Assembly (NCBI RefSeq): GCF_020829645.1 | Contig: NZ_JAIVFS010000045.1 | Location: 1-64,000 of the forward strand | Source of the DNA: Nostoc mirabile CHAB5784 | GTDB taxonomy: Bacteria > Cyanobacteriota > Cyanobacteriia > Cyanobacteriales > Nostocaceae | Reading direction: 5' to 3' | DNA length: 64,000 nucleotides | Shown here: one piece after another, positions 33,401 to 41,700 of the stretch | How the letters are laid out: each line of letters begins with the position of its first letter | Position numbering within the stretch: the stretch's first letter is position 1 | Position numbers and translations under genes: made by a program | The notes under the pieces: generated by a model | Told to the model about the DNA's origin: nothing | What the model saw: only the letters and a program-made list of their open reading frames with translations | The model's database searches: none

Positions 33401-36400
33401 TAAGGGAATCAGGAATGAGGAATGGGGCATTGGGCATGGGGGAGCCACTGCGCCCTGCGGCTCTGCCGACTTGTTCGCGTAGCGTCTCCGACAGGAGAAG
33501 CAAGTGGCGTCATTGGGCATTGGAAAAAAGTCCTTCTCCCTCATCTCACCTGCTGATGATGTTGCTAAATGTTCCAAGAATTCACTGTAGGTGTGGAACA
33601 TTTCATCTAACAGCCCTGGTGGGAAGAGATCATCAATGGTATCCCAGTTAAAAACTAAAGCCCCGGCAACTTCTCCTACTTGATGGTCAAAATACACTTG
33701 GGAAGTCTGACTGAGGCTGTATACTAACTCACTATGCCAGCTACGCTCTGTTGTTTGTTCTCGATTGTCTTGGGTGAGTGTGCTGGTAAAAACTACGGGC
33801 ATGATTGCGCCTGTCACCCGTTGTTGATTGCGGGCAAGGTGGCGTAGCACTTCCACACCACTGACGTAGCGATGATCTAAATCTTCCCATAGCTGTGCTT
33901 GGATGTGACGGGCAAGTTCCAGGAAATTTTTACGCCCCTTGTTCTCAATTGCCAAAAGCAAAGATGCGGTGAAGTCTCCCACAATTCGATTCACATCGGG
34001 ATGCAAGGGTAGACGATTAAAAAGGGTCAAATTTAGGGTAAAACACGGCTCTTTGCTCCATCGAGACAGAATTTCGGCAAATGCAGATAATAGCAAACCC
34101 GATGGCGTAATTCCGACTTGACTGGCTTGCTGTTTTAGCCGATGCCATTTCTCTGGAGCTAAATTGCCACTGCGCCGGACAAAATGGGGTTGGGTGATTG
34201 TACTGAGGGGCTGAGTCAAAGGTAAATCTGGTGCGGCTGGTAGAGTGGCAAGTCGTGCTTTCCAGTATGCTTGCGATCGCGCATAAATTGCCGATTTCCG
34301 TAGTTCCTGTTCTGCCAACACATAATCACGAAAAGATAATCTGCTTGCTGGCAATTGAGTATCAGGATTGTGCAATATTTGCACTAATTGAGTGCCTAGT
34401 AGTCTAAAACTCCAAGCATCCCCAATTAAAACATCAAAGCTAATGCAGAAGCGAATTTTTTCCTTATCCAATAAAACTGCTTGAATTTCAAATAATGGAT
34501 AGCAAGAGGTAGCAAATATTTGGTGAGAAAGGCGATCGCGCAACTCCATCAACTCTACCCCACCCGCCCTATCGGGCACCCTCCCCTTGTCAAGGGGAGG
34601 GTTTTGTAATTGCTCCCTCCCCTTGCTAAGGGGAGGGTTGGGGAGGGGTTCTAATTCTCCACGCAAATCAGTCACAGCAATTTTATAAGGTGGCACTTCT
34701 TTTAAAACGCGCTGTTGTCCATCGGGTTGCACAATCACCCGCAACATATCATGATGCTCAATTAGCTTCTGTAATGCCCATTCCATTTGTTCTACAGACA
34801 ATCCCACCGTTTCAACTTCTTGGTAGCCGTGGGTAGCAACATTACCCAACTCAAAAGCCGCGTTACGTCCGATGAGATATGCTTGTTGAATGTCCGTTAG
34901 GGGAAAGGGTTGATAGCGTTCTTGGGGACGCGGTTGAATTTGGGGTAATCCCGACTGGGTGATATCGCCCTGTAATTGCTCAATTTGTGCTGCCAGAGCT
35001 GCGATCGTCGGATGCTGAAATAAGCTCTTGAGAGGGACTTCTACATTGAGAGATTCATTGATTTTCGCCACTAACTGAATACCCAGCAGCGAATGTCCCC
35101 CCAATACAAAAAAGTTATCATTAACTCCAATTTGTTCAACTTGAAGTGTTTCTTCCCAGATGATCACGAGAGTTTGTTCTGTGGGTGTCCGTGCTTCCAC
35201 ATAGGCATTCTCTAATTCTGGACGTATTTTTTCTCCCGTGGGTAATGCCTGACGATCAATTTTGCCATTGGGAGTACGCGGCAGTGCTTCCAAAGTAATA
35301 AAGTTTGTGGGAATCATATAACCCGGTAAACGTTCCGCCAAAAATTGCCGCAATTTTGAGGATTTTGCACTTATAGGAGCAATATAAGCAACTAATCGTT
35401 TGTCACCCGTTACTTCTTCAGGAGCGATTACAGCACACTCCTGCACATCTGAGTGTTGACTTAGTACCGCTTCAATCTCACCCAATTCAATACGATAACC
35501 CCGAATTTTTACTTGGTTATCCAATCGGCCCAAGTATTCCAAATTACCATCTTGAAGATAACGGACGCGATCGCCTGTTTTATACAATTTTGAATTTTGA
35601 ATTTTGAATTTTGAATTGTAAAAAAGATTTGGTATAAATCTTTCTGCTGTTAAATCTGGACGCTGCCAATAACCCCGTGCTACTCCTGCACCACCGATGT
35701 AAAGTTCTCCTGATACACCCACTGGTACTGGTTGCAAATTCTCATCTAAAACGTACACTTGACTATTAGCAATGGGTTGACCAATTGTCGGAGATGGAGT
35801 AATGGGAGTCACACCTTTAAGTTGGACGTAGGTGGAATAGGTAGTATCTTCCGAGGGACCGTAGAGGTTAAATATTTGTTGAATGTGGGGTAGTTCTTCA
35901 AGTTTTTGCACGAGTCGCCAACTCAAGGGTTCACCTGCCAAATTCACAGTTTGCACAGAGTTAGGAATAGCATTGAGTTGCAGTAATTGTGCGATCGCAC
36001 TGGGTACAGTATTAATCAGCGTTACCTGATTTTTAGCTGGCAAATTCGACAGCGCTAAGGCATTTTCTGCAAGAATGACTTTACCGCCCCAACTCAGAGG
36101 TACAAATAACTCGAATATTGATAAATCAAAGCAAATTGAAGTTGAGGCTAATACACCAGCGATCGCATCTGCACTAAACACCTCCCGCGCCCAATACAAT
36201 AAACAAACTGGATTGCGATGCTCAATCATCACCCCCTTCGGCTTCCCTGTAGAGCCAGAAGTATAAATCAAATACGCTAGATTTTCCGGTGTAAGGTTGG
36301 TGACAGGATTACTAACAGAATTTTCAGCTATAGCTTCCCAATCTTCATCTAAATAAATAACCCTCTCAATCTCCTCTGTGCGCGGCAGTCGCTTCAAGTC

Positions 36401-38380
36401 GGCAAAGCCGGACGCCAGTCGCTCATGGGGGAAACCCCCAGACGCTCGTTCGCTCTTAGCGTCTCCCCTTGGGAGAAGACTCGCTAACGCTGCGCTATGC
36501 GCTAAAGCGTCTCCCCTTGGGAGAAGACCGCGCTGGCTCCCCAACGCGCTGCCTTGTCTATGCGTCTGTGCGTGACTCAACAGAATCGGAACTCGCGCAT
36601 CATCCAAAATCCACCTCAACCTACTTTCAGGATAACCTGGATCTAACGGTACATAAACTCCACCCGCTTTGAGAATCCCCAGAATCCCAACCACCATCTC
36701 AACAGAACGTTCCAGACAAATTCCCACAGGTGTTTCTACTTTTACACCCAAATGTTGCAAATGATGTGCTAGTTGATTAGCTTTACTATTAAGTTCTCTA
36801 TAAGTAAAAGATTGCTCACCAAAAATCAGCGCTATTTCATCCGGTGTCCGTTCCACTTGCGCTTCAAATAGTTGATGAAGGCACTGATGACTAGGATATT
36901 CTTGTGTAGTTTGGTTCCAAATTTGAAATTGCTGCTGTTCGTTTCCGGTTAAAAAAGATATTTCTGACAGCCTTTGCTCAGTATTTACAACTATACTCTT
37001 TAGCAAAGTAATCCAATGTTCTGCCATGCGGGCAATTGTAGCAACATCAAACAAATCTGTACTGTATTCAAACTGTCCAGTAATTCCTTGTTCGGTGTCC
37101 TGCAAATTCAGACGTAATTCGTATTTTGCCGTGTCTTCATCAAAAGGTAAGCGTTCCAGAGTTAATCCTGGCAATTGTGGCGATCGCACCGATGCCAATT
37201 GTAAATCAAACTTAACTTGGAATAACGGCATCATCTGACTGAGATTCCGTTCAGGATTTAACACTTCCACCAATTTTTCAAAAGGTAAATACTGATGGGC
37301 AAAGGCTGCAAGCGCCACCTCACGCACTCGCGCCAATAATTCCTGTACCGTGGGATTTCCTGCCAAATTGGTACGCAACACCAGCGTATTCACCAGCAAA
37401 CCGATTAAATTTTCAGTCTCTTGGCGATCGCGGTTAACAATATCAGTACCAATAACTAAATCATCCTTTCCCGTGTAGCGATACAGCAATACCTGAAAGC
37501 TAGTTAACAGCAGCATAAACAGCGTTACCCCTTGCTTGGCTGCTAAAGCTTTGACTGCTTGGGATAAAGATGGCGATAAAGCTACAGGATAATGTGAACC
37601 GCTATATGTAGGTACGGCTGGTTGTGGGCGACTTGACAACTGTAAAACAGGTAATTCACCACCTAATTGCTGTTGCCAATAGCTAATTTGCTCTGTGAGA
37701 AACTCACCCTGTAACTGTTGCCTTTGCCACACAGCCCAATCAGCATACTGAATGGGCAACTCTGGTAATGATGAAGTTTCTTCCTGGATAAATGCTGAAT
37801 ATAGTAACGATAATTCTTTCAAGAAAACGCCAATCGACCAGCGATCAGAAATAATATGATGCGTTGTCAGCAGTAAAATATACTCTTTTTCTCCTAAATA
37901 TAATAAGAGCGATCGCAATAAGGGCTGACTCAAATCAAAGGGGCGTTTTGCCTCTGCAAGAGCTAACATTTCCACTTCTAATGGAGTGTTAATTTCGCTG
38001 ATATCAATAATGGGAAGCGCCAGAGGTTCCCAAGGTGTAATGACTTGGATAGGCTGCTTTTGCGCGTTGGTAGTGAAACAAGTGCGTAAGGTTTCGTGTC
38101 GTCGCCGTAATTCATTTAGAGATTTTTCTAATGCTGACACCTGCAAGACTCCCCGTAGCCGCAGAACACAGGGGACGTTGTAAACAGAACTGGTGGGTTC
38201 GAGTTGCTGAATGAACCAGAGGCGTTGTTGAGCAAAAGATAGAGGAATATCTTCTGTATCTGGGCGTTTGGGAATCGTCAGAGATTGCCCTAATGTCAAC
38301 CCTCGCTCTTTGAGGCGGCGTTCAAATAGTAGGCGTTGTTCTGGAGATAATTTAGCTAGGAGTTGTAGTAAGTCAGCCAT
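30497..38380 (-). CDS. Two-module NRPS C-A-T-Cy-A(Ox)-T, predicted Ala then Cys-derived thiazole (NRPS-D)
   Basis: 2,627 aa. Module 1: C (about 40-470; HHIISDRWS near 173, Arg replacing the motif Gly), A (YTSGSTGKPKG near 711; residues D-L-F-N-N-A-L-T-Y, alanine), T (LGGHSLLGIQ near 1093). Module 2: heterocyclization domain (FPLTDIQQAYLIGR near 1160; DxxxxD as FDVLIGDAWS near 1318), A (near 1811; D-L-Y-N-L-S-L-I-W, the classical cysteine code) with an FMN-dependent McbC/SagB-type oxidase inserted between A8 and A10 (about 2200-2430; QSYRQFLEQSVSLN, YASAGSLYPVQTYIY, GLCPIGALEFD), then T (LGGNSLSATQ near 2531). This should make Ala-thiazole. The N-terminal LSPEQRLLFERRLKERG and the C-terminal LSEEEVEKLLKQ helices look like docking elements. 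It follows PKS2 and so should condense Ala onto a ketide. Seven repeat insertions are listed separately. Confidence 0.96.
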   Translation of the reverse strand: MADLLQLLAKLSPEQRLLFERRLKERGLTLGQSLTIPKRPDTEDIPLSFAQQRLWFIQQLEPTSSVYNVPCVLRLRGVLQVSALEKSLNELRRRHETLRTCFTTNAQKQPIQVITPWEPLALPIIDISEINTPLEVEMLALAEAKRPFDLSQPLLRSLLLYLGEKEYILLLTTHHIISDRWSIGVFLKELSLLYSAFIQEETSSLPELPIQYADWAVWQRQQLQGEFLTEQISYWQQQLGGELPVLQLSSRPQPAVPTYSGSHYPVALSPSLSQAVKALAAKQGVTLFMLLLTSFQVLLYRYTGKDDLVIGTDIVNRDRQETENLIGLLVNTLVLRTNLAGNPTVQELLARVREVALAAFAHQYLPFEKLVEVLNPERNLSQMMPLFQVKFDLQLASVRSPQLPGLTLERLPFDEDTAKYELRLNLQDTEQGITGQFEYSTDLFDVATIARMAEHWITLLKSIVVNTEQRLSEISFLTGNEQQQFQIWNQTTQEYPSHQCLHQLFEAQVERTPDEIALIFGEQSFTYRELNSKANQLAHHLQHLGVKVETPVGICLERSVEMVVGILGILKAGGVYVPLDPGYPESRLRWILDDARVPILLSHAQTHRQGSALGSQRGLLPRGDALAHSAALASLLPRGDAKSERASGGFPHERLASGFADLKRLPRTEEIERVIYLDEDWEAIAENSVSNPVTNLTPENLAYLIYTSGSTGKPKGVMIEHRNPVCLLYWAREVFSADAIAGVLASTSICFDLSIFELFVPLSWGGKVILAENALALSNLPAKNQVTLINTVPSAIAQLLQLNAIPNSVQTVNLAGEPLSWRLVQKLEELPHIQQIFNLYGPSEDTTYSTYVQLKGVTPITPSPTIGQPIANSQVYVLDENLQPVPVGVSGELYIGGAGVARGYWQRPDLTAERFIPNLFYNSKFKIQNSKLYKTGDRVRYLQDGNLEYLGRLDNQVKIRGYRIELGEIEAVLSQHSDVQECAVIAPEEVTGDKRLVAYIAPISAKSSKLRQFLAERLPGYMIPTNFITLEALPRTPNGKIDRQALPTGEKIRPELENAYVEARTPTEQTLVIIWEETLQVEQIGVNDNFFVLGGHSLLGIQLVAKINESLNVEVPLKSLFQHPTIAALAAQIEQLQGDITQSGLPQIQPRPQERYQPFPLTDIQQAYLIGRNAAFELGNVATHGYQEVETVGLSVEQMEWALQKLIEHHDMLRVIVQPDGQQRVLKEVPPYKIAVTDLRGELEPLPNPPLSKGREQLQNPPLDKGRVPDRAGGVELMELRDRLSHQIFATSCYPLFEIQAVLLDKEKIRFCISFDVLIGDAWSFRLLGTQLVQILHNPDTQLPASRLSFRDYVLAEQELRKSAIYARSQAYWKARLATLPAAPDLPLTQPLSTITQPHFVRRSGNLAPEKWHRLKQQASQVGITPSGLLLSAFAEILSRWSKEPCFTLNLTLFNRLPLHPDVNRIVGDFTASLLLAIENKGRKNFLELARHIQAQLWEDLDHRYVSGVEVLRHLARNQQRVTGAIMPVVFTSTLTQDNREQTTERSWHSELVYSLSQTSQVYFDHQVGEVAGALVFNWDTIDDLFPPGLLDEMFHTYSEFLEHLATSSAGEMREKDFFPMPNDATCFSCRRRYANKSAEPQGAVAPPCPMPHSSFLIPLLHTLFFEQVTKQPNQPAIFITQKSLTYQQVSDRVCHLAQLLQQLGVIPNQLVAIVMDKGWEQVIAALAILTAGAAYVPIDPQLPTQRRLHLLQSTQAQIILTQSWLDVALEWVDDCSRICVDTFDAPPHTAIPAPIQQPTDLAYVIYTSGSTGKPKGVMIDHQGAVNTILDINQRFGMTASDRILALSSLSFDLSVYDIFGILAAGGAIVIPDCDRPKDPSHWMHLITQHQVTIWNSVPALMQLLVEWGSGEWGVGSGDEGDKGDEEDLFPMTPLASPVGDATRTSREARPTQWLPNAQCPMPNAQSLRLILLSGDWIPLTLPERICSQFNHPQIISLGGATEASIWSIFYPITKIDPTWKSIPYGYSLTNQQVYVLNQSLQPCPNWVIGELYIGGLGIAKGYWQNPELTAERFIPNPFIGDWRLEKKLLSREAEVWRIPMSNANAPCPLPPAPCPLPNTLYKTGDLGRYLPDGTIEFLGREDFQVKINGYRIELGEIEAALQQHPAIAQAVVTTLGLPSQQQLLAYVVLQPEVISTQETALNSSSQLDFKLQQRGVRGFDSTRSVALPGAESSAVKLQRQSYRQFLEQSVSLNSLGEFLECLRSQQLLNSPLPKYRYASAGSLYPVQTYIYIKPNRVQNLAAGIYYYHPQQHQLIHLSNSAKVDSGIYGINQGIFDQAAFALFLIGEMQAIAPIYGDKSRDFCLLEAGYISQLLMETAPDYDLGLCPIGALEFDVIRENFALHEEHILLHSFVGGCIDPTWKTRWLSPENPQTQLTKTELMTQKLRQFLQQRLPEYMIPTLYMPLEALPLTPNGKVDRRALPLPEFQSTKTDSPVILPTTDLEVAIANLWQSVLQVEVPSIHDNFFELGGNSLSATQVLAQMRSSLQLDLPIREFFLNPTLASQADLLELQWQKKPQPAKTPQIERVERAQAQQLLANLDQLSEEEVEKLLKQMQAQEGVKIIRNS
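32027..32074. repeat. GGGGGCA heptamer array in the A6-A7 loop of NRPS-D module 2
   Basis: About six GGGGGCA units, followed by unrelated loop sequence up to 32145. Encodes APCPLPPAPCPLPNT just before LYKTGDLGRYL. Confidence 0.85.
32484..32658. repeat. Three-level nested repeat inside the NRPS-D cysteine adenylation core
   Basis: GGGCATT heptamers, then GGAGCCACTGCGTTGGGCGG...CGACTTG, interrupted by TTCGCGTAGCGTCTCCGACA, then GAAGCAAGTGGCG, then TTATCTCCCTCATCCCC and ACTCCCC heptamers. Lies between specificity positions 278 and 299, as in NRPS-F. Confidence 0.85.
33423..33523. repeat. Nested repeat in the Cy-A linker of NRPS-D
   Basis: GGGCATT heptamers on both sides of the GGAGCCACTGCG...GCAAGTGGCG palindrome, again carrying the TTCGCGTAGCGTCTCCGACA inner insert. 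Encodes a Cys/Arg-rich linker (FSCRRRYANKSAEP). Confidence 0.85.
34557..34650. repeat. GC-rich palindromic repeats in the heterocyclization domain of NRPS-D
   Basis: A GATAGGGCGGGTGG unit plus CTCCCCTTGTCAAGGGGAGG and CTCCCCTTGCTAAGGGGAGG encode LPNPPLSKGREQLQNPPLDKGR, inserted after AVTDLRGE and before the DxxxxD motif. Confidence 0.8.
35586..35619. repeat. TGAATTT heptamer array in the A6-A7 loop of NRPS-D module 1
   Basis: CAATTTTGAATTTTGAATTT and onward, four units, encoding FKIQNSKLYKTGD. A different heptamer from the GGGCATT type, but in the same loop. Confidence 0.85.
36378..36575. repeat. Palindromic repeats in the A2-A3 loop of NRPS-D module 1
   Basis: GCGTCTCCCCTTGGGAGAAG occurs twice (about 36455-36475 and 36505-36527), with ACTCGCTAACGCTGCGCTA between, and a CAGTCGCTTCAAGTCGGCAAAG unit. 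Encodes two LLPRGDA copies plus flanks, about 66 extra codons before VIYLDEDWE. Confidence 0.8.
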
Positions 38381-38740
38381 TTTAGATATTAGATTTTGAA
38401 TTTATGAAGAAGAATTCAGCTATGTATTTTGTACGACTGGGTGATAAACTTTGGTTTAATACCGGACTTTGCCCCGCTACGCTAACGCTTTTAGTACACA
38501 TCACCGCAAAAAGGGGTCGGAATTTTATTTTTTGTAGGTTGGGTTGAGGAACGAAACCCAACATTCCCGCCTCTGTTGGGTAACACTTAAGTTCAACCCA
38601 ACCTACAGTTAAGATTTACGTACCCTTTTTATGATGGGCTGTATTTAGTGAGTGAAACTAGTATTAAGCTCATTTTCATCATCTTTATACAGGGAAAATA
38701 TACCAAAAATGTGAAAAATTTTATTTCTGCTCTCCATTAC
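38381..38740. other. 360-bp gap between PKS2 and NRPS-D
   Basis: Holds the MITE-like palindrome at 38533-38607 and AT-rich flanks. No gene seen. The NRPS-D leader (38381-38520) has no strong RBS. Confidence 0.6.
38533..38607. repeat. MITE-like palindrome TGTAGGTTGGGTTGA...TCAACCCAACCTACA
   Basis: 15-bp perfect terminal inverted repeats (38533-38547 and 38593-38607) with inner GGAACGAAACCCAACATT. A second, interrupted copy lies at 47076-47200. Confidence 0.85.
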
Positions 38741-41700
38741 CTACTCTTGAAGTTGTTGTGCTACCTCCTCTGGTGATAAGTTATGAATATCACTCAATAA
38801 TGCGGTTATTTCGGCTAAATCCTGAGATTTTGGGTTTTTAGAGGCAATAACTGCTGCAATGCTACCAACAGTTGGTGCTTCCTCCAGTAAACTCCGCATG
38901 GAGAGTTCGATGCCGAAGCGATCGCGCTTTCGAGAGATAGCTTGAATTGCCAATAAGGAATGTCCACCTAAATCAAAGAAGTTGTCATGAATGCCAATGG
39001 GTGTAATTCCTAAGAGTTCTTGCCAAATTTGAGCGATCGCTTGTTCGATTTCGTTGCTGGGTGGAATGTATTCGTTGGCTAGGTTGGGGCGTGTATGGGC
39101 AATATCAGTGGATAATTCTGTTTTGGTTGCATTTGGGGCTTTTGGTGTTACCCATTGCTCTAAACGCTTGTGGAGGTGACTTTTGGAAACTACGACAGAC
39201 TCTGGTAAGCCTAAGCTGATAACTCGGCAGGTAGCATCCCAAACCTCTTGAGGAGTAAGTGCTAGTGCGGCTAAATTTGCTCCAAAACCACTGTTAATCT
39301 CAGATGCGTCTTCTCGACAAGCATCCCAGTTGATGCTAATCCAGGGAAATGTACTGGTTTGATTTTGTTGCACAGCAAACATATCTATTACTGCATTGGC
39401 GGCGGCATAAGCTGCCAATCCCAAACCGCCCAAAACACTAGAAAGGGATGATTGCAACACGCAAAAATCTAAGGATTTGTCGCTGATAACTTCAGCTAAG
39501 GCAAATAATCCTTGCACTTTGGTACGGTAATTGTAGTCCCAGTGATTTGGTATCAATTGAGGCAGCAATGCCATTGAATGCTCATTGCTCATGGGCGTGG
39601 AATAGAAGACACCGTGTAGTTGTCCAAATTTTTGTTCGGCATGGGCGATCGCTTCTTCTAACTGCTGGTGGTCAGTAATATCTACATTCCCTGAGACATA
39701 ATCGACACTGGCATTATCTAAAGTTTGTTTTAGGGTTTCGGGAATGACATCACTAAGCAGGATTAACCGCACTGGCATTTGTGTCAGAAAATCGGCGTAA
39801 ACTGTTCCCAGTCCCGTTGTCAAATCTCCCACAATCAGGTATGTTCCTCCTTGTCGCAGAGGTAAAACCCCACCCGCCCTATCGGGCACCCTCCCCTTGG
39901 CAAGGGGAGGGTTAGGAAGGGGTTCTAACTCCCTCCCCTTTGCAAGGGGAGGGCTGGGGTGGGGTGTATCAATTCGCACGGGTTTAAAAATTTGTTGCCA
40001 GCGATGACTACCCCGGTAGGCAACAACAGCCTCATTTGCGGGGCTGAAACATTCTCTAATTAATTGCTGCACTAATTGCTGGCGTGTATCAGTTTCCTTG
40101 GACACTACGATGTCAACACAACAACAACTCACTTGGGAAATTTCTTGAGAAATAACTTTACCCATACCCAAAACTATTGCTTTCTTGGGGTTTATTTCTT
40201 CGTTACCCAATACTAGTTGCCCGTCATTTGTGACTATAGTAATTTGGATTGGTGGATTAACTGACTGCGAAGAAATCGCTTGCGCCAAATACAATAAATC
40301 ATAACTCTGGTTTTGCTGTTCGTTAGTACTAGTTAAATTCCATAAGTGCAAAATGCGATCAAGGATAAGTTCACGCATCTGCAAGTCTTCCAGCAAATCA
40401 ACAAAGTCCTGTTTTTCTTGAGGATTAACTGTAAAGGTACGGTATGCGGGTTGTTCATATTTTTCGCCAGGAGTAACGATAATTACATCATGTCCAGCGT
40501 TTTGCAGGGTGTGAATAATCTCTGTCCCTATGCCGTAATTATCTGCTAGCACCAGCCAACACTGCCGTTGTTCAGTTAAATCTACCAACGGACGTGATAA
40601 ACTCCGTTCCCAAGAGGGCATATAGAACCAGTCAGAGGTAGGATTAATTTGCGGTGAATGCTCTTGTGCTAGTGGAACTGCTTGGAGGTCAATCCAGTAA
40701 CGTTGACGCTCAAAGGAATAGGTGGGTAATGGCAATCGGTGGCGCTGTTCGTGAGCATAAAAGCCTGACCAATCAATCGGTACACCCGCCAACCATAATT
40801 GTCCCAAAGTTTGGAGCAAAAATGCTACATCTGATTGGGTTTGGTGGGGATGGCGGAGGGAAGATAGTATAGTTTGAGTGGGGGTTTGTTGCTTGGCTAG
40901 AGTAGTGAGTGTTTTCCCTGGACCGACTTCCAGTAAAATTCGGTTGGGTTCTTTGAGGAGTTCTGTTACCCCGTTAGCAAATTGTACAGGTTGTCGTAAG
41001 TGAGTTCCCCAGTAATCAGGGTTAGTTGCTTGCTCAGATGTAATCCAGTCGCCAGTGACGTTAGAAATAAATGGGATTTGAGGCGTTAGCAAATTCATAA
41101 GAGCCAAAGCATCAATAAATGGCGCGATGATCTCATCCATTAAGGGTGAGTGGAAAGCGTGGGATGTCTGCAAGCGACGGTAGGTAATGTTTTGGGTATT
41201 TAGATATTGTTCTAACTTGGCAATTTCTACCTCAGTACCAGATACCACAGATAACTGAGGTGCGTTATTTGCCGCAATGACTAAGCTCTCTCCCAATAAA
41301 GGTTGTAAAGTATCCGCCGACATTGCCACTGATAGCATCGCCCCTGGCGGACATTGCTGCATCAACTTACCACGCATGGCTACTAACTTTAAAGCATCCG
41401 GCAGAGAAAATACACCTGCCAAGGTTGCAGCAACATACTCACCAATGCTGTTACCAATCATGGCTTGAGGTTGAATTCCCCAGGATATCCACAGTTGTGC
41501 TAGGGCATATTCGATTACAAATAAAGCTGGTTGAGTGTAGGCGGTTTGGGATAAAGCGGGGGATTGGGCATTGGGCATTGGGCATTGGGCATTGGGCATT
41601 GGGGAAGGATAAAGTAGATTTCGCAAATCAAAATCCAAATGTTTAAGGAGTAATTCACAACAATGGTCAATATGTTGTTGAAATACTAATTCTGTGGCGT

